64,000 nucleotides of DNA from Archegozetes longisetosus (Eukaryota; Arthropoda; Arachnida; Sarcoptiformes; Trhypochthoniidae): positions 9,956,001-10,020,000 of the forward strand of contig JAEMBT020000002.1 in assembly GCA_018873245.2 (NCBI GenBank), read 5' to 3'. This document shows, piece by piece, positions 48,115 through 61,657 of the stretch (its first letter is position 1; the number at the start of each line of letters is the position of its first letter). The notes under the pieces are model-generated. The model had not been told where the DNA came from. It saw only the letters and a list, made by a program, of their open reading frames with translations, and searched no databases. Made by a program: the position numbers and the translations under genes.

Positions 48115-51100
48115 ATGTCTTCAGAAGAGTTCAATAGTGATAGCGATGGCTTTGAACCAAAAGAGACAAAAAAGCCTAAAAAGAAGTTAAGTGTTGAACG
48201 AATCTATCAAAAGAAGACTCAATTGGAACACATTCTTCTCAGACCTGACACTTATATCGGTTCGGTCGAAGTGGAAACTAAAGTAAGTGATCGTTTGTTT
48301 ATGTGTTAATCAATTGTTAACTAAAGGATTGAAGCATTTAATCGATGTTTGAATTGACAGCAAATGTGGGTGTTTGACGAAGAGGTAGGAATGCAATTTA
48401 GAGAGATTTCATATGTTCCTGGACTTTACAAGATATTTGATGAAGTGTTGGTCAACGCAGCAGATAATAAACAGAGAGACAAGAATATGAATTGTATTCG
48501 TGTTGATATCGATCCGTAAGTGCATTCATTTGATTCATATTCCTGTTAATAAATTAATGATTTGTTTATTGAAAATAGAGAGAAGAATGAGATAACGATC
48601 TTCAATAATGGTAAAGGAATACCAGTTATTGAACATAAAGACGAGAAGATGTTTGTGCCGACACTTATATTTGGACATCTGTTGACTTCATCTAATTATG
48701 ACGACAATGAGAAGAAAGTGGTTGGAGGTCGTAATGGTTATGGAGCTAAACTTTGTAATATATTCAGCAATAAATTCAAAGTTGAAACCAGTTGTAAAGA
48801 ATATAAGAAAGCATTCTCTCAAACATGGACTGATAACATGAAGAATACGAAGGAACCAAGGATCACAACATCGACTGGCGAAGACTACACTCGAGTCACA
48901 TTTCAACCTGATTTGTCGAAGTTTAACATGACCGAACTGGACAAAGACATTGTAGCCCTGTTCTCAAGACGTGCTTATGATGTGGCTGGTTCTACAAGAG
49001 GAGTTAAAGTGTTTCTTAATGGCAAACGATTGCCTGTCAGTGGATTCAAAGACTATGTCGAGCAGTTCATTAAGGATAAAGAGGACGAAATGGGAAACCC
49101 ATTAAAAATGGCGCACGAGGTGGTGAACGATCGATGGGAAATAGCAGTCACTGTTAGTGATAAAGGCTTTCAACAAATCAGTTTTGTTAACAGTATTGCT
49201 ACTACAAGAGGCGGCAAACATGTTGATTATGTGGCCGATCAGATCGTCTCTAAAATGGCCGATATTATCAAAAAGAAAAATAAAGCCGGAGTTAATGTGA
49301 AACCATTTCAAATAAGAAACCACTTGTGGGTTTTCGTCAACTGTCTTATTGAAAATCCGACATTTGATTCGCAAACTAAGGAAACAATGACTTTGCAAAG
49401 TAAAAGCTTTGGTTCAAAATGCGCTCCGAGCGACAAGTTTTTTGTATCAATCAACAAGATTGGAGTCATTGAAGCGATCATGTCCTGGGTCAAGTTTAAA
49501 GCACAGACTGAACTTTCAAAGCAATGTCACTCGAAAAAGATGTCAAAATTGAAAGGTATTCCTAAACTTGAAGATGCAAACGATGCCGGAACCAGAAACT
49601 CGATCGATTGCACACTGATATTGACAGAAGGAGATTCAGCCAAATCATTAGTTGTGGCCGGGCTTGGAGTTGTCGGAAGAGATAAATACGGAGTTTTTCC
49701 GCTAAGAGGCAAAATGCTTAATGTTAGAGAAGCGACTCATAAACAGATTCTGGAAAATGCAGAGATTAATAATTTAATCAAAATAATGGGGCTTCAGTAT
49801 AAAAAGAATTATTTGACTCCTGAAGATCTGAAAACTTTACGTTACGGAAAGTTAATGATAATGACAGATCAGGATCAAGACGGGTCTCATATTAAGGGAC
49901 TACTCATCAATTTTATTCACCATAATTGGCCAACTCTTCTCAAATTAAACTTTCTCGAAGAGTTCATTACACCAATCGTTAAAGTGACGAAAGGCAATGA
50001 AGTTAAATCATTCTATAGTTTGCCTGAATTTGAAGAATGGAAAAAAGAGACCAACAATTGGAGTTCTTGGAAAGTCAAATACTACAAAGGTATTTGTTTT
50101 CATAGCAATATTTTACCATTGAATTGCTTACGTTTGCTCAATGTTTATATTTTGTTAGGTTTGGGAACCTCGACATCAGCTGAGGCTAAAGAATATTTTT
50201 CTGACATGCAAAGACATAGAATCACATTCAAATACACGGGTCCTGAAGACGACCACGCGGTCAAACTTGCATTCAGTAAGAAAATGGTTGATCAAAGAAA
50301 AGATTGGCTGACAAATGGTATGGAAGAACGAAAACGAAGACGAGAACTCGGATTATCAGAAGTTTATTTGTACGAAAGCAACACAAGAACAGTTTCGTAT
50401 AAGGATTTTGTGAACAAAGAACTGATACTATTCAGCAATATGGATAATGAGCGATCTATTCCGTCAATGATGGATGGATTAAAGCCAGGGCAGCGAAAAG
50501 TGATATTCACTTGTTTTAAACGTAATGATAAGCGAGAAGTGAAAGTTGCGCAATTGGCTGGTTCTGTAGGAGAGCACAGCGCTTACCATCACGGAGAAGC
50601 ATCACTCATGTCGACAATCATCAATTTGGCGCAAAATTTTGTTGGAAGTAATAATATTAATTTATTGCAACCAATCGGTCAGTTTGGAACACGTCTTCAG
50701 GGAGGAAAAGATGCGGCCAGTCCTCGTTATATCTTTACAATGCTTAGCCCTCTAACAAGAAAAATATTTCCAGTACTCGATGACCCTCTACTTAACTATC
50801 TTTACGATGACAATCTGAAAATAGAACCCGAATATTATGTTCCGATAATTCCTATGGTGTTAGTGAATGGCGCCGAGGGCATAGGCACGGGTTGGAGCAC
50901 TAAAGTTCCCAATTATAATCCAAGAGAAATTATTGAGAACTTGAGACGATTGGTTAGAGGAGAAGAACTAGTTCCAATGAAACCATGGTTTAAAGGCTTT
51001 CTCGGATCTATCGTTCAAATCGATACTCAAAGATTTGTAGTCAGTGGAGAAATAGGTCTCTTGGATGAGAAATCTTTTGAGATCACAGAACTGCCAATTA

Positions 51101-53275
51101 GGATCTGGACTCAAACCTATAAAGAGTCGACTTTAGAACTATTACTTCATGGAAATGAGAAAACGCCATCACTTATCACTGATTACAAAGAATACCACAC
51201 GGACTCGACCGTTAAGTTTGTGGTAACGCTTCCAGAAGCAAATCTAGAAAAATCACTAAGTACTGGAATTCATAAAGTGTTCAAGTTACAGTCATCGCTC
51301 TCCACAACTTCAATGGTTCTCTTCGATCACAACGGATGTCTCAAACGGTATGAGACACCGGAAGAAATCTTAGAAGAATTTTATCCGGTTAGACTTGAGT
51401 TTTATGCAAAGCGAAAGGCATATTATGAGGGAATGCTTGAGGCCGAAGTTCTGAAGTTGGAAAATCAGGCCAGATTCATATTGGAAAAAAATGATAAAGT
51501 TATAGTCATGGAAAATGTAAGGAAAGCTGATTTCGTTCTCAAACTCATCGAACGGAAGTATGATTCAGATCCTGTCAAAGCCTGGAAAATTAAGAATGGC
51601 ATCTCCACTAAAGACGACGAAAATAATGCTCATGAGTTTAGTGATTCTGAAGATACTTATGAAACTTCAGATGCCCAGGCATTGAAAAAGTATAAGAAAT
51701 ATGACTTTGACTATTTGTTTGATATGACTATGAGAAGTATGTTAAGAGAAAAAGTAAACGAATTGCTCAAAAATAGAGATAGTAAGAAAGAAGAGTTAGA
51801 AAAACTGAGACGAGCCACTCCTGAAATGCTTTGGGAAAATGATCTAAAAGTCTTATTAGAAGAACTTGATGCTGTTGAAGAACAGGAAAGATTGGTTGGA
51901 AGCAGTTCTAAACCAATTAAGATAACGGCTAAGGGAATGTCTAAGATTTCCAGAAACAAGTCAAGTAAATCGGCAGGAGATTCAAGACCATCAGTCAATG
52001 CAGAAAGAGTTGAACCAAAAATCGATTTGGATAATTATCGTAAAACTGAAAAAGTTGCTAAAAAGGCAAACGACAAGAAGAAGAAAGATGACGACAACTC
52101 TTTTGAAAAGGAACCAATCGATAGCGATGAAGATATTGGTAGACCCCTATCTGAAAGAATAGGTGTCTCACCACAAATTATCGATGAAAAGAAAGCCAAG
52201 TCTAAAAACATAAAACCTTCGCTGATAACTAACTTAAGCAGTGAATTGGATCGAGAAAAGCCGAAGAAGAAACCAGCGAAGAAGAATGAAGGTTCGGCTA
52301 AAAAAGCAAAAGGTCCAAATACGAAGGGTAAGAAAAGAAATCCCTGGTCTGAGTCTGAATCTGAAGAAGAGGATATCAATTTTATTGAATCTGACGACGA
52401 GAATGATTACGTACCTGTGAACTCTAGCACTAGGAATACTAAAGCCAAAAAAGTATCCAATGAAGAATCGCTTGTTGAAAAGGATGATCTCATTTCGTTC
52501 AGTACAACTGCTTATGATGACGATAATTACAATACAAAGTCGATAAATGAAATCAATGACAAGAGTAAAGTTATTTATGATAGCGATGACGATATTTTCA
52601 GTAATGCTAAATCAGTTGATGTTTCGAAGAAGCGAACGAGTGAAGAGTTATTCGATGCTATTATTAATAAGGATGATAGCCAAAAGGCAGCTAATGGTAT
52701 TTCTGAATCTAATAATAGTTTCGCTAACTCTGCTAATCATAGCGATGATAATACATCACAATTTAATGACAATCAAAATAAACAAAGACTTGAGACTATA
52801 TTCGAGAATAAGCCAACCAAAGCTTCAAAGAAGGCTTTCGATTCCGATTCTGACGACGGTTTCACAAAATCTAAAAACAAAAAGACTTTTGATTCCGATT
52901 CAGACCAAGAGTTCACAAAAGCTAAACCGAAAAGTAAACCAACGAAGGCTTCAAAGAAAGCCTTTGATTTGGACGATGACATCGACAAGCCGAAACAAAA
53001 ACCTAAAAGCAAAGCTTCAAAGCCTAGAAAGAAGAAAGTGGATTCGGATTCAGAAGAAGAGAAACCAAAAAAGAAAAAGGTACTGAATTTATTGATTTTG
53101 ATTGTAGATAGTTTATTCTCAAATCAAATTTTCCATTTTATAGTCTAAGAAATCAAATGAGTCGTTTAGAACAGAAGATGGCTTCGAAATACCACCTGAG
53201 CTAAGAGAAAAATCGGGTCGAGTACGACAACCCGTTAAGTATAATTTTGGTGAAGATAGTACTGATGAGGACTAG
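48115..53275 (+). CDS. Top2: DNA topoisomerase II
   Basis: Five exons: 48115-48282, 48361-48515, 48579-50089, 50159-53079 and 53144-53275, in phase, 1628 aa, like human TOP2B. A TAG lies in frame six codons before the ATG. The ATPase domain has RPDTYIGS, NAADNK and GGRNGYGAKL. The TOPRIM motif EGDSA is at 458-462 and the metal-binding DQDQDG at 538-543. The catalytic tyrosine is Y802 in ASPRYIFTML. The cleavage core ends near residue 1200. A long acidic/basic tail of SDSD and KPKK blocks follows and ends NFGEDSTDED. The enzyme passes one DNA duplex through another using ATP in the nucleus. The 69-nt intron 50090-50158 is a multiple of three and has no stop in frame. Confidence 0.97.
52810..53079 (+). 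repeat. Degenerate coding repeats in the TOP2 tail
   Basis: The tail repeats a module like TKASKKAFDSDSDDGFTKSK, with later copies KKTFDSDSDQEFTKAK and TKASKKAFDLDDD, then RKKKVDSDSEEE. The DNA of copies 1 and 3 (around 52810 and 52940) is similar enough to suggest recent local duplication. SDSD runs look like casein kinase 2 sites; this is inference. Confidence 0.6.
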
Positions 53276-54506
53276 ACTTGGTTCTGATTAATTTTTTTAT
53301 GTAAATGTTTTCATTTATCAATCATTCTATCATAAAACGACGAAGTATTGGATTTGTCTAAAGCTTTTTGTGGAGTTTAAATTGAATTTTAGCCAAGTAT
53401 ATTTATATTCATTGTAAAATAATTCATTTGATAGCAATAATTTAAGTTGACTTATTTTTCATTTCACTTCTAGTAATTTTCACTTAATTCTATCTAGCTC
53501 TAGATTTTTATAAAAATTTTTACATTCCATTATAATTCGTAACTAAAGACTTGTTATATTGTTTTTTGATCAAAACACTTTACCCTTTTATGTATTGCTA
53601 TTTTGCATTCTTTCGTATTATTCATCTCGAGATGAATTATTCATGAATAAACTGTAATATTATCTGCAATCAACTTTTTAATTACTAATTTGTATAATAT
53701 TTTATTTTTGCAAAATGTTTTCTAATTGTGCAAAGCTTCAAGCAAAACATTTCTATAATTGAAATTTAAGGAATAATTATTGCGTATTTGAAAATTGTCT
53801 CATTTTATGGTAACAGAATTAAAAAGAGACAATTCGTAAGCAGTTTTTCTTGACGAGTCTTTGATTATTACTTATCGAATGATTAGAAAAGTGTAGTAAA
53901 TTGTCTACATATATACTGAGGTAATTTATGCTTAACTAAGAAAATTGATTAAGCCTTGTCCTTAAATTAGAATCAATCGAGTGAAAAAGTAGAACTAGAC
54001 TGTTATTGGAGAAAAACAACTAAACCTAATCTAAGTTTCACATTGGAGGCCGATCCACAATTCTTATTCCTTCAAACCCAGAGTTTAGACTTTAAGCTTA
54101 ACTTTTTTCTACTAACTCATGTCACTGATGCGTAAGAACACAGTTTCGGCCAATTTATTGCTGCACATTCTAGAGCTCCTTTAGAACTCCTTCAAAGCTC
54201 TGCCCATCACTGAATTTGGTTTTTCAGGTTTTTTCTCTTTTTTTATTCAATTCATTCAGAGCTGAGACATGATTGGAAGTCATGCTGTGATTTTGACTAC
54301 TTATTTGATAATTACTTGGTTTGGTCGAATCCCTTTAGAGCTTAAAATTAGTCTAAATTTGCCTTTGGGTTAACTGCAAGTCTACACCATTACAGGTATC
54401 TATTAAAAGATCTCAGCTTTGATCGCATTCTTATGCAACTATTCGACTTCATTTGACTCATTCATATTGACTTATTTTAATGAACTGTTCTTTGTTCAGA
54501 TTAAGC

Positions 54507-54543
54507 GTCTCAATTGAATGTCTCAATTGAATGTCTCAATTTT
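54507..54543. repeat. 13-bp tandem repeat
   Basis: Two full units of GTCTCAATTGAAT and a third partial unit. Confidence 0.75.
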
Positions 54544-54986
54544 GATTGAACATCAAACAAATGCTATTCATTAGTCTGCTATATAGTGGTTGAGTTGCAG
54601 AGCTTTCCTCTAAATTGTCTCAATTTGAAGCTGAACTAAATTATTGTCCATTCAATTGAATACTAATTTGAGATAAATGAGTGAAAAAATGTGACTAAAA
54701 TGATGTAAACTGAGAAGAGATGCGTGGTATAGAAATATGATTGTTGAATTGAATTTTGAAGATAATTATTACTGTATTATAACTTAAAACAGATTTAGGT
54801 GTCCGCCCATTGCAATCATACTCCCAATAGTAGTCTCTTAGTTACCTCATCGATCATTAGAAAGTAGACACCACTCATAATTAAGGAGGTGTTCACTAAT
54901 GTTAATCAATATGACGCTCATCAGCCACCCTTCCATATAACCAATTATTCCCTATCTATTTCTTATTTCTATTTTAATCTTTTTTC

Positions 54987-55009
54987 ATTATTATTATTAT
55001 TATTATTAT
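54987..55009. repeat. (ATT)n microsatellite
   Basis: About eight ATT units in a row. Confidence 0.85.
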
Positions 55010-58000
55010 CTCTTTTAACTGATCTTCATAGATAAAGATTATTCGGAAGATATTTTTAATTTTTTTCGCAACTTATTTCTAATTTTTTAAGTTTGTTATA
55101 CCAGATGAGAGCGAATGAGCTCAAAACTTACTCTTCTCTTCTCTTACATTAAACATAAAACTTAAACATTTGAAATAAGCTCCAAATTATCTGTTCCTCT
55201 AATTCCTTCTAAGTTTAGTCTTTAATTTGGTTGATTATTGTATTGAATTACTCTATTGTTATAGTAATAAAGGTGATATTATTTCATATTTGAATGCTTT
55301 AGCTCAATCTTCATTCTTATTACTCATTGTTTCAGACATTGTGCTTAAAGACAAAAACAAAATGTCTTTCTTTTAATGATCAAAAATTAAACATTTCTAA
55401 ACATTAAGAGAATATTTTCAGAAACTAATGACAATTGTGTAAATTACGTTTCAAATGGTAAAACTTTTCGCAAATCATATTAAGGTTTAGAAAAGTTGGA
55501 GAAGTTTCTAAAGAGTTGACGCAAGTTTGAGAAGTTTTGCTAATTATTATCTGTTAAATGCAATTAGAAGACTATAATTACTCGACTCGCATAATTAAGA
55601 ATATTTGAAATATTCAATTATGACATATAACTTAGGCTTTAGTTCTTAGAATTGTAAAATACAAATAAGAATAAATTGTAATGAGGCAAATGTTTTCAAA
55701 CACATTTATCCCGGTCACTTCACCTAAAACTGACTAAAAATAATTTGTTTTTTATACCACCCGTCAACACATCTGACGGTTGTGTTTAAATTGTAAATGA
55801 AATTTTTCTAAATAAAAATCGTTTCATAAAACTGTTATGCCGTCATTTTTACTTTCGTCATACTTGTATCTAATTTTTGTAAAATATTTTCCTCAAAACT
55901 TTGCTAATTTAAAGTATAGTTGTTCTGACTTATTATTATTTGTGATGAAAATTCAATTAGCCATAACTTTTGTACACTTTTATCGTCATCGAAACTGACA
56001 TTTTGACTGAAGATTTGTGAGTCAACCTTCACTGACAGTCGTCTTGTTGACTTGAAAGTTGATCAATTGTTTTAAAGTAAATGTGAAAATAATTACAAAA
56101 TTACGAAATTACGTAAGAATAGGAAAACAGGTGAAATTTGCATAATTTACTAAAATGAATACTTAGTTTTCCTTATGTGAAATTCAAATGAGAAGTTTAA
56201 ATATACTTTTTATTGTTATTCACAGCAAGACCTAACAAAGTATATCGCGTTTAGTGGTATAAAGTCCTATCTCAAGTTGAAACAACACTAAAGATAGTAC
56301 TTTATAGCAGAGATCTGATAGTATAGAGTCTAATAAAGGTGAGCTTAAAAAAATATAAATTCTTAAATTTGTAATAATTAGAGTTGAAGTGAATACCCTC
56401 ATGAATAGCAACTTTAATTGTTTAATTTGCAAGGATTGAGAAAATTATAATAATTTACATAATTAAACAGAAGCAATATTGTATTTGTAAATGAAGCTTT
56501 AACTGCAAGAAGTGCTTCTTCTCTACCTTCAAATATGAAAAGAGCTTCTTAATAATGATAAACCCAAACCAAAACTTCATATTCAGTATTAAGTTTTAGT
56601 CATTTAGCTTCAATTGACTAATCGAACATTTTTAAATCTGAGCCTTACTTTTTTTTGACTAAAACATCAAAACGTCAAGACGTACGTTCATATAAGTTTT
56701 GATTCAGTTAATTTTTGGTAAAATAATATAGAAATAAGACTTTGATAAGCCTTTTCGCAAATAGTTTTAATTGTATAAAAACAAAAATAATATAACTTAT
56801 GAATTATTTACGTACTATGCAAATGATTATTAGTGCAAACTTTTATTCATATCAAACTGTACTGAAATGAAGCTAAAAGTTTGATAAGATATAAAAGTTG
56901 GATTAGTTCTAAACTTTTAATAATATCATCATCTTTTCAATTTAAAAGTAGTCTTCAATACTTCTTATACTAATAAACTTAAACTTAAAACTCAAATTGA
57001 AAAATATTGAATGAGTAAAGAGCTAAATATGATATATAGATACAAGTGCTTAATTAAGCCCTTTTGACACTTGGAGGTAGTGGAGAGACCCCTCTTACAG
57101 CTAAAGCTTCAAATAGAAAAAGTTGAACCAGTTTTTATCTCTAAAATCCAAATGAAAAGACAATTTGAAACTTGACTTATATGCAAAAGAATATGATGTG
57201 TAGTGATGTCTAACACTCGAGAAACTACTATAGCTTTGGAAAAAAATCCATTATAGCTAAAGGAAAAAAATATAAACGTATGAAAAATAAAATATTATAC
57301 ATAAGAGAGAAACAAAAATAATAGGAAAGTGAGGAAAATTGATATGATGCCGAATCAAAAAATGTGTTGCGATAATAATGCGCTTTTCAGCGCTCGCTCA
57401 ACCATTGACAACATGATGACGAATCATCTTTAGTTTTTCTTAAAATTGCACCAGTTCCAGCAATGGTTGGTGTTGTTTGGCGAAAGAAACACTGCCAAAG
57501 AACTGCTAATTTAAAAGGTTGAGAAAGCAAAACCAAAGTACTTTTCCCATGTTGGAGAAAAGCTCATAGGAATCAAACAAATTAAGGGGGCAGCAGATCT
57601 TGATTATGGGCAGAAAACTGACATTAGAAATCCTCTTTATTCCTTTCTTCATTTCATAGTTTCAAGTGATAACCTGACAAACCTTTTTTCAAACTTTACC
57701 ATTTCTCAGTATAGTTTTCAAATTGTATGTCTATAAACCACACGATGCATTGTGAAAGAACTGTAATTTCAATATAATTCTAATTATTAGTGAATAAACT
57801 AAATTGAAGTCTGATAGAAACCCAGTTTGATCGCTGCTCAACTAATTTGGGTTTTAACAAAAGCTATACGTTTCAGGCTGATATCTGACACCTAAAGCGG
57901 ACTCTGATCAAGCTCTCCAAACTCAGACTTTTGATGGCATTTATTTATTTTTGAGATTATAACATAATAACTCGAGTTTCGAAAAGTACACCTTTGAAAG

Positions 58001-58449
58001 AGAACTACGAGAAAGTTTCAATTTTGACATTTGGATTGAAATCTGAGTGAAGCCAGTCTTGTATTACATAAGAGTTGGTTTTATTGGCAATAACCTAAAG
58101 GTTGAACCAGGACTGCTATTTGAAAAATTGACAAACAATTACCAGTTGATTAGTCAAGTCTTCAATATATGTTAAATTATTCAAAAATCAAATTTCAATT
58201 AAAGATCTGTCATAAAAGTAACTTAACATAATCATTAACACAACATTAAGATTTAGTTAATGAACCCTCCAGTTTAAAAATCAATAATAGTCATAACATA
58301 TTCTATACTATAGATCACTCACGACTTCTAAAAGATTGCCAACTCAAGTCTTAAGCTAAAAATGATTAGAAAGTTTTTACAAATGCCGTAAATCAAGTTA
58401 TTCTGGATTGAAAATTACAATTAATCTATTTTATGATAAACTATTTTTG

Positions 58450-58871
58450 ACCAGTTAATTTAGAGCTGGTCAAAGTTGAATTCTATTGAGAGCCACGATT
58501 GACTAAAATTGCGATCGGTCTCCATAGCGATCATATGAACGTTGGCTTCTAAAAGAATCTGCGCTGCATTTCAAATGGAAGCGTTACACTCAAAAAACGT
58601 CAGCACATATTCTTCAGCTCTTTTATTGATTTTTGTCAATTCTGTGTGAGAATCCAGTGCCTGTTTGTTTTCCATGTCATAAGAAACTGCTTTACAAAAT
58701 AGGTTTAATAAAACTTTCCAACTGTCCACTTATTTATAGGTTTTTTAGTCAACTATTCAGGGTATCAGGAAATAGACCAAAAATCAATATCAGATCTATA
58801 GATGTGTTATCAGCAACAAGATATAGTACGGATGGACTGGTCATTCCAAAACATTTACCTGTAGTTTGTGA

Positions 58872-58912
<41 letters not shown>

Positions 58913-59400
58913 CAGTAATTTGAGATGTGAGCTGAAATCAGAAGTAGAGTAAAGGTTGTAGTAAGCTATAGTATGCATGCAAAGAGATACGTTGAGTGGC
59001 AGCCGCAATGATACCTCATTATCGGACTTGTATATTCACAGAAGAGAAGTCTGGCGTCGAGGACCAATTTAGGGGCCTTTTCATAGCAATAGAGTGTTGT
59101 TGGTTATATACAGTAGGCCTTTATTAACTCTATAGTTTTATGCATCTCTACTTACGGGCATACTTTTGCCACAATTATTATCAAAATATATGGTGACGCA
59201 CAACAGAGCGGCACTCATTTCAGACAAACTTTTCTATTGCAACCGACGCCAACATCAATAATCTAATTTCTGGCTTTCAGGCATGATTTAGGCTTGATTT
59301 GCATATTATGAGGTGCTTTCCAATTAAGTTTGAGTCTATTTAAATGTGGACGAGCTCCAAATGGAGAATCATTTCTATAAAAAGGTGTGTCTCTTTGAAT
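58450..59400 (-). pseudogene. Decayed ankyrin-repeat fragment (tentative)
   Basis: Minus-strand translation gives several ankyrin-like pieces in changing frames with stops between them: SSLNHA and KPEIRLLMLASVAIEKF near 59300-59220, PKLVLDARLLFC then EYTSPIMRYHCG near 59080-58990, GMTSPSVLYLVADN then IDLILIFGLF near 58850-58740, and NAAQILLEANVHMIAMETDR near 58580-58510. Each fits part of the ankyrin pattern TPL-LA-GH-ELVKLLL-GAD. The last piece recalls the MASK/ANKHD1 repeat LLLDMGSDINAQIETNRN. No splice layout rescues a single frame. The similarity was judged by eye and is weak piece by piece. Confidence 0.25.
58868..58912. repeat. (TG)n(AG)n microsatellite
   Basis: A compound dinucleotide run: TG to about 58886, then AG to 58912. 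Confidence 0.95.
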
Positions 59401-60480
59401 ATTATAAATTATAAGATAATATTTATATCGCTTCTTATAAACAACACAATTGCATCAATTATTTTACATTAAATCGTTCTCTGCATAAATATATAATTTT
59501 TCCAATTGTTCTCATCTGCAATAAATGCTAAAATGAATGTTTCATTTGCAGCTCCATACTAATTCTGCATTGATTACAAGCCAACTTTCAAACAAAAAGA
59601 GGACAAGTTGTAATCTATTTGACATTAATTGCGATTATTGGGCGTTTATGATTGCATGACGCTCAATATGCGTTTTGCCACTTCAATAAAGCATAAGACA
59701 CCTTAACATCTTAATGGTTGGTGTATTTACGAGCTTAAAGTGTCTAAGAAAACATTATCCGGTGAAGCAACCATTGCCAGTCCCACTCCATATGTGTGAT
59801 CGTTGTTTTTTAAATAAATTACTCTAAACTTAATTTTATGTGTTTTCATACTTCTCCATATTTTTCATATTTGTATTTTGCATACGATCAACAATTATAT
59901 GTAAGATAGGTTTGAAGCTAGCTAAATGTAGACTTACATAAAGAATGAGATAAGAAATTTTGATATATCATTGTGAATTGTAGAAAGAGTAAAATAAGAG
60001 AAAATTACCACTATATAAGTGGTATATGCAATAGAAACTTGTATATACACATAATAACATATAATAGTATATATAAGTTATATAAAAGTTACACCAGTAT
60101 TGTTGTATATATAAGCTATGTAAAATTTATATTTTTGTCCATATAATTTTCATAATCTACTAGCAGAGCCGTGACTTCAATTTGATGCCATATGATGCTT
60201 TTTGTTTTATAACCTTTCATCATTTAATGCAAAATATAGTATTTCCAAAATACTCGAAGAACTATCTTGACAAAAGATCACAATATTAGCAATACAATTG
60301 GACTTGTCTTTGCTTCACGTTCTACCTCTCCTTTCAATACACCTCAAGGCCGCTTCAAAGCCATCACTCGCAAACAGACTAAAAAAGAATATGAACGAGA
60401 CATCATCTCTTAGTGATTATAATGCTTGGACCGCCAATAATGACGCTCTCAAATAATAATCATTTTTTCCGACGCCACAA

Positions 60481-60505
60481 TCTCTGACTCTCTCTTGCTC
60501 GGTCG

Positions 60506-60542
<37 letters not shown>
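60481..60542. repeat. (TC)n microsatellite
   Basis: A perfect TC run at 60509-60542, with imperfect TC-rich sequence to its left from 60481. Confidence 0.95.
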
Positions 60543-60547
<5 letters not shown>

Positions 60548-61620
60548 GAGAGTTGATTCGCAGATAAAGAAAAGGCAGTCTGTATATTATAGGCGAAATT
60601 AAAAGATGAAAACTTATTACTACTTAGGTTGGTGCAATTTTCATATGACATTCTCATGCATGGATGCATTAGGTTTCTGTTATATGCTATTACAATATAA
60701 TCAAATCGAAAATTTATTCCCAATATCATACAATAGTTTTCACTGTAACTTTTAAACTTTAATAGAGTGTTTGAAAAATAAGTTTGTAGTGAACATGAAA
60801 TGAATGAATAATAATGAATATGGAGTGCATCTTCATTACTGAGTGTTATCTAAATTACTTGCCGTATGCATGAATGCGTGCAATATTGAAAGATTGTTGA
60901 ACTAACTCTATTTATGTATACGACATCTTCGCACTACTTTGTCAACAGACTTGCCCAATATTCTTATATCACTAATCAACACATCGTTCCCTTACTATTC
61001 ATTATCTCAGTTTGAATTTTTCATTTACTTAATGAAACTATTCTTCTGCTCAATTCATACTTCGCTCATTTCTATCGATTTATTGTTTTCAACACTATTA
61101 AAGATGTAATGATTAGATAACAAACTCAAGCTTGCAAAGCGTGAATATCAATGCATATCAATTGGTTTACATAAGTGAAAAACAAACAAAAGAAAAAAAA
61201 ATCAGTTTAAATGTTTTGTTAATTTTTGCTTGCTTCAAATAATGAGTCCTCGTAAATCATTTATTATAAATTGGCCCATCGCTTAGCATTATTATGCATA
61301 ATATCACTGATCTTCTCATTTTGACAAACGCTAAAATAAGCTTCAATCACTTCGATTTAAGTCGATTAGAGGAAAGTTTCAGTTAGGAGACAGTCTCGGA
61401 TATAGAATAGAATGAATAGGAACAGAAAATCATGTTTGTATGTGATATTATATGATACGATTTGACTGAAGACCAAAAGATCAAAACAGGATGAGTAAAT
61501 GAATGAGTATATATTATTCGTGGTTTTTCAGGTTGCAGTCTAATGACAGGTTTGCTGCAGTTATCTCTACTGGCGCTCATATACTTTTTTGGTCATTTCA
61601 AGAATATTCGACGTTTCAGC

Positions 61621-61657
61621 CAACTTATACTCAACTTATACCCAACTTATACTCAAC
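61621..61657. repeat. 12-bp tandem repeat
   Basis: Three units of CAACTTATACTC, the second with one change. Confidence 0.8.

Noticed and set aside
59376-59385. TATA box TATAAAAAGG
   Set aside because: No gene starts downstream and it lies in the likely ankyrin remnant, so it is probably chance in AT-rich DNA.
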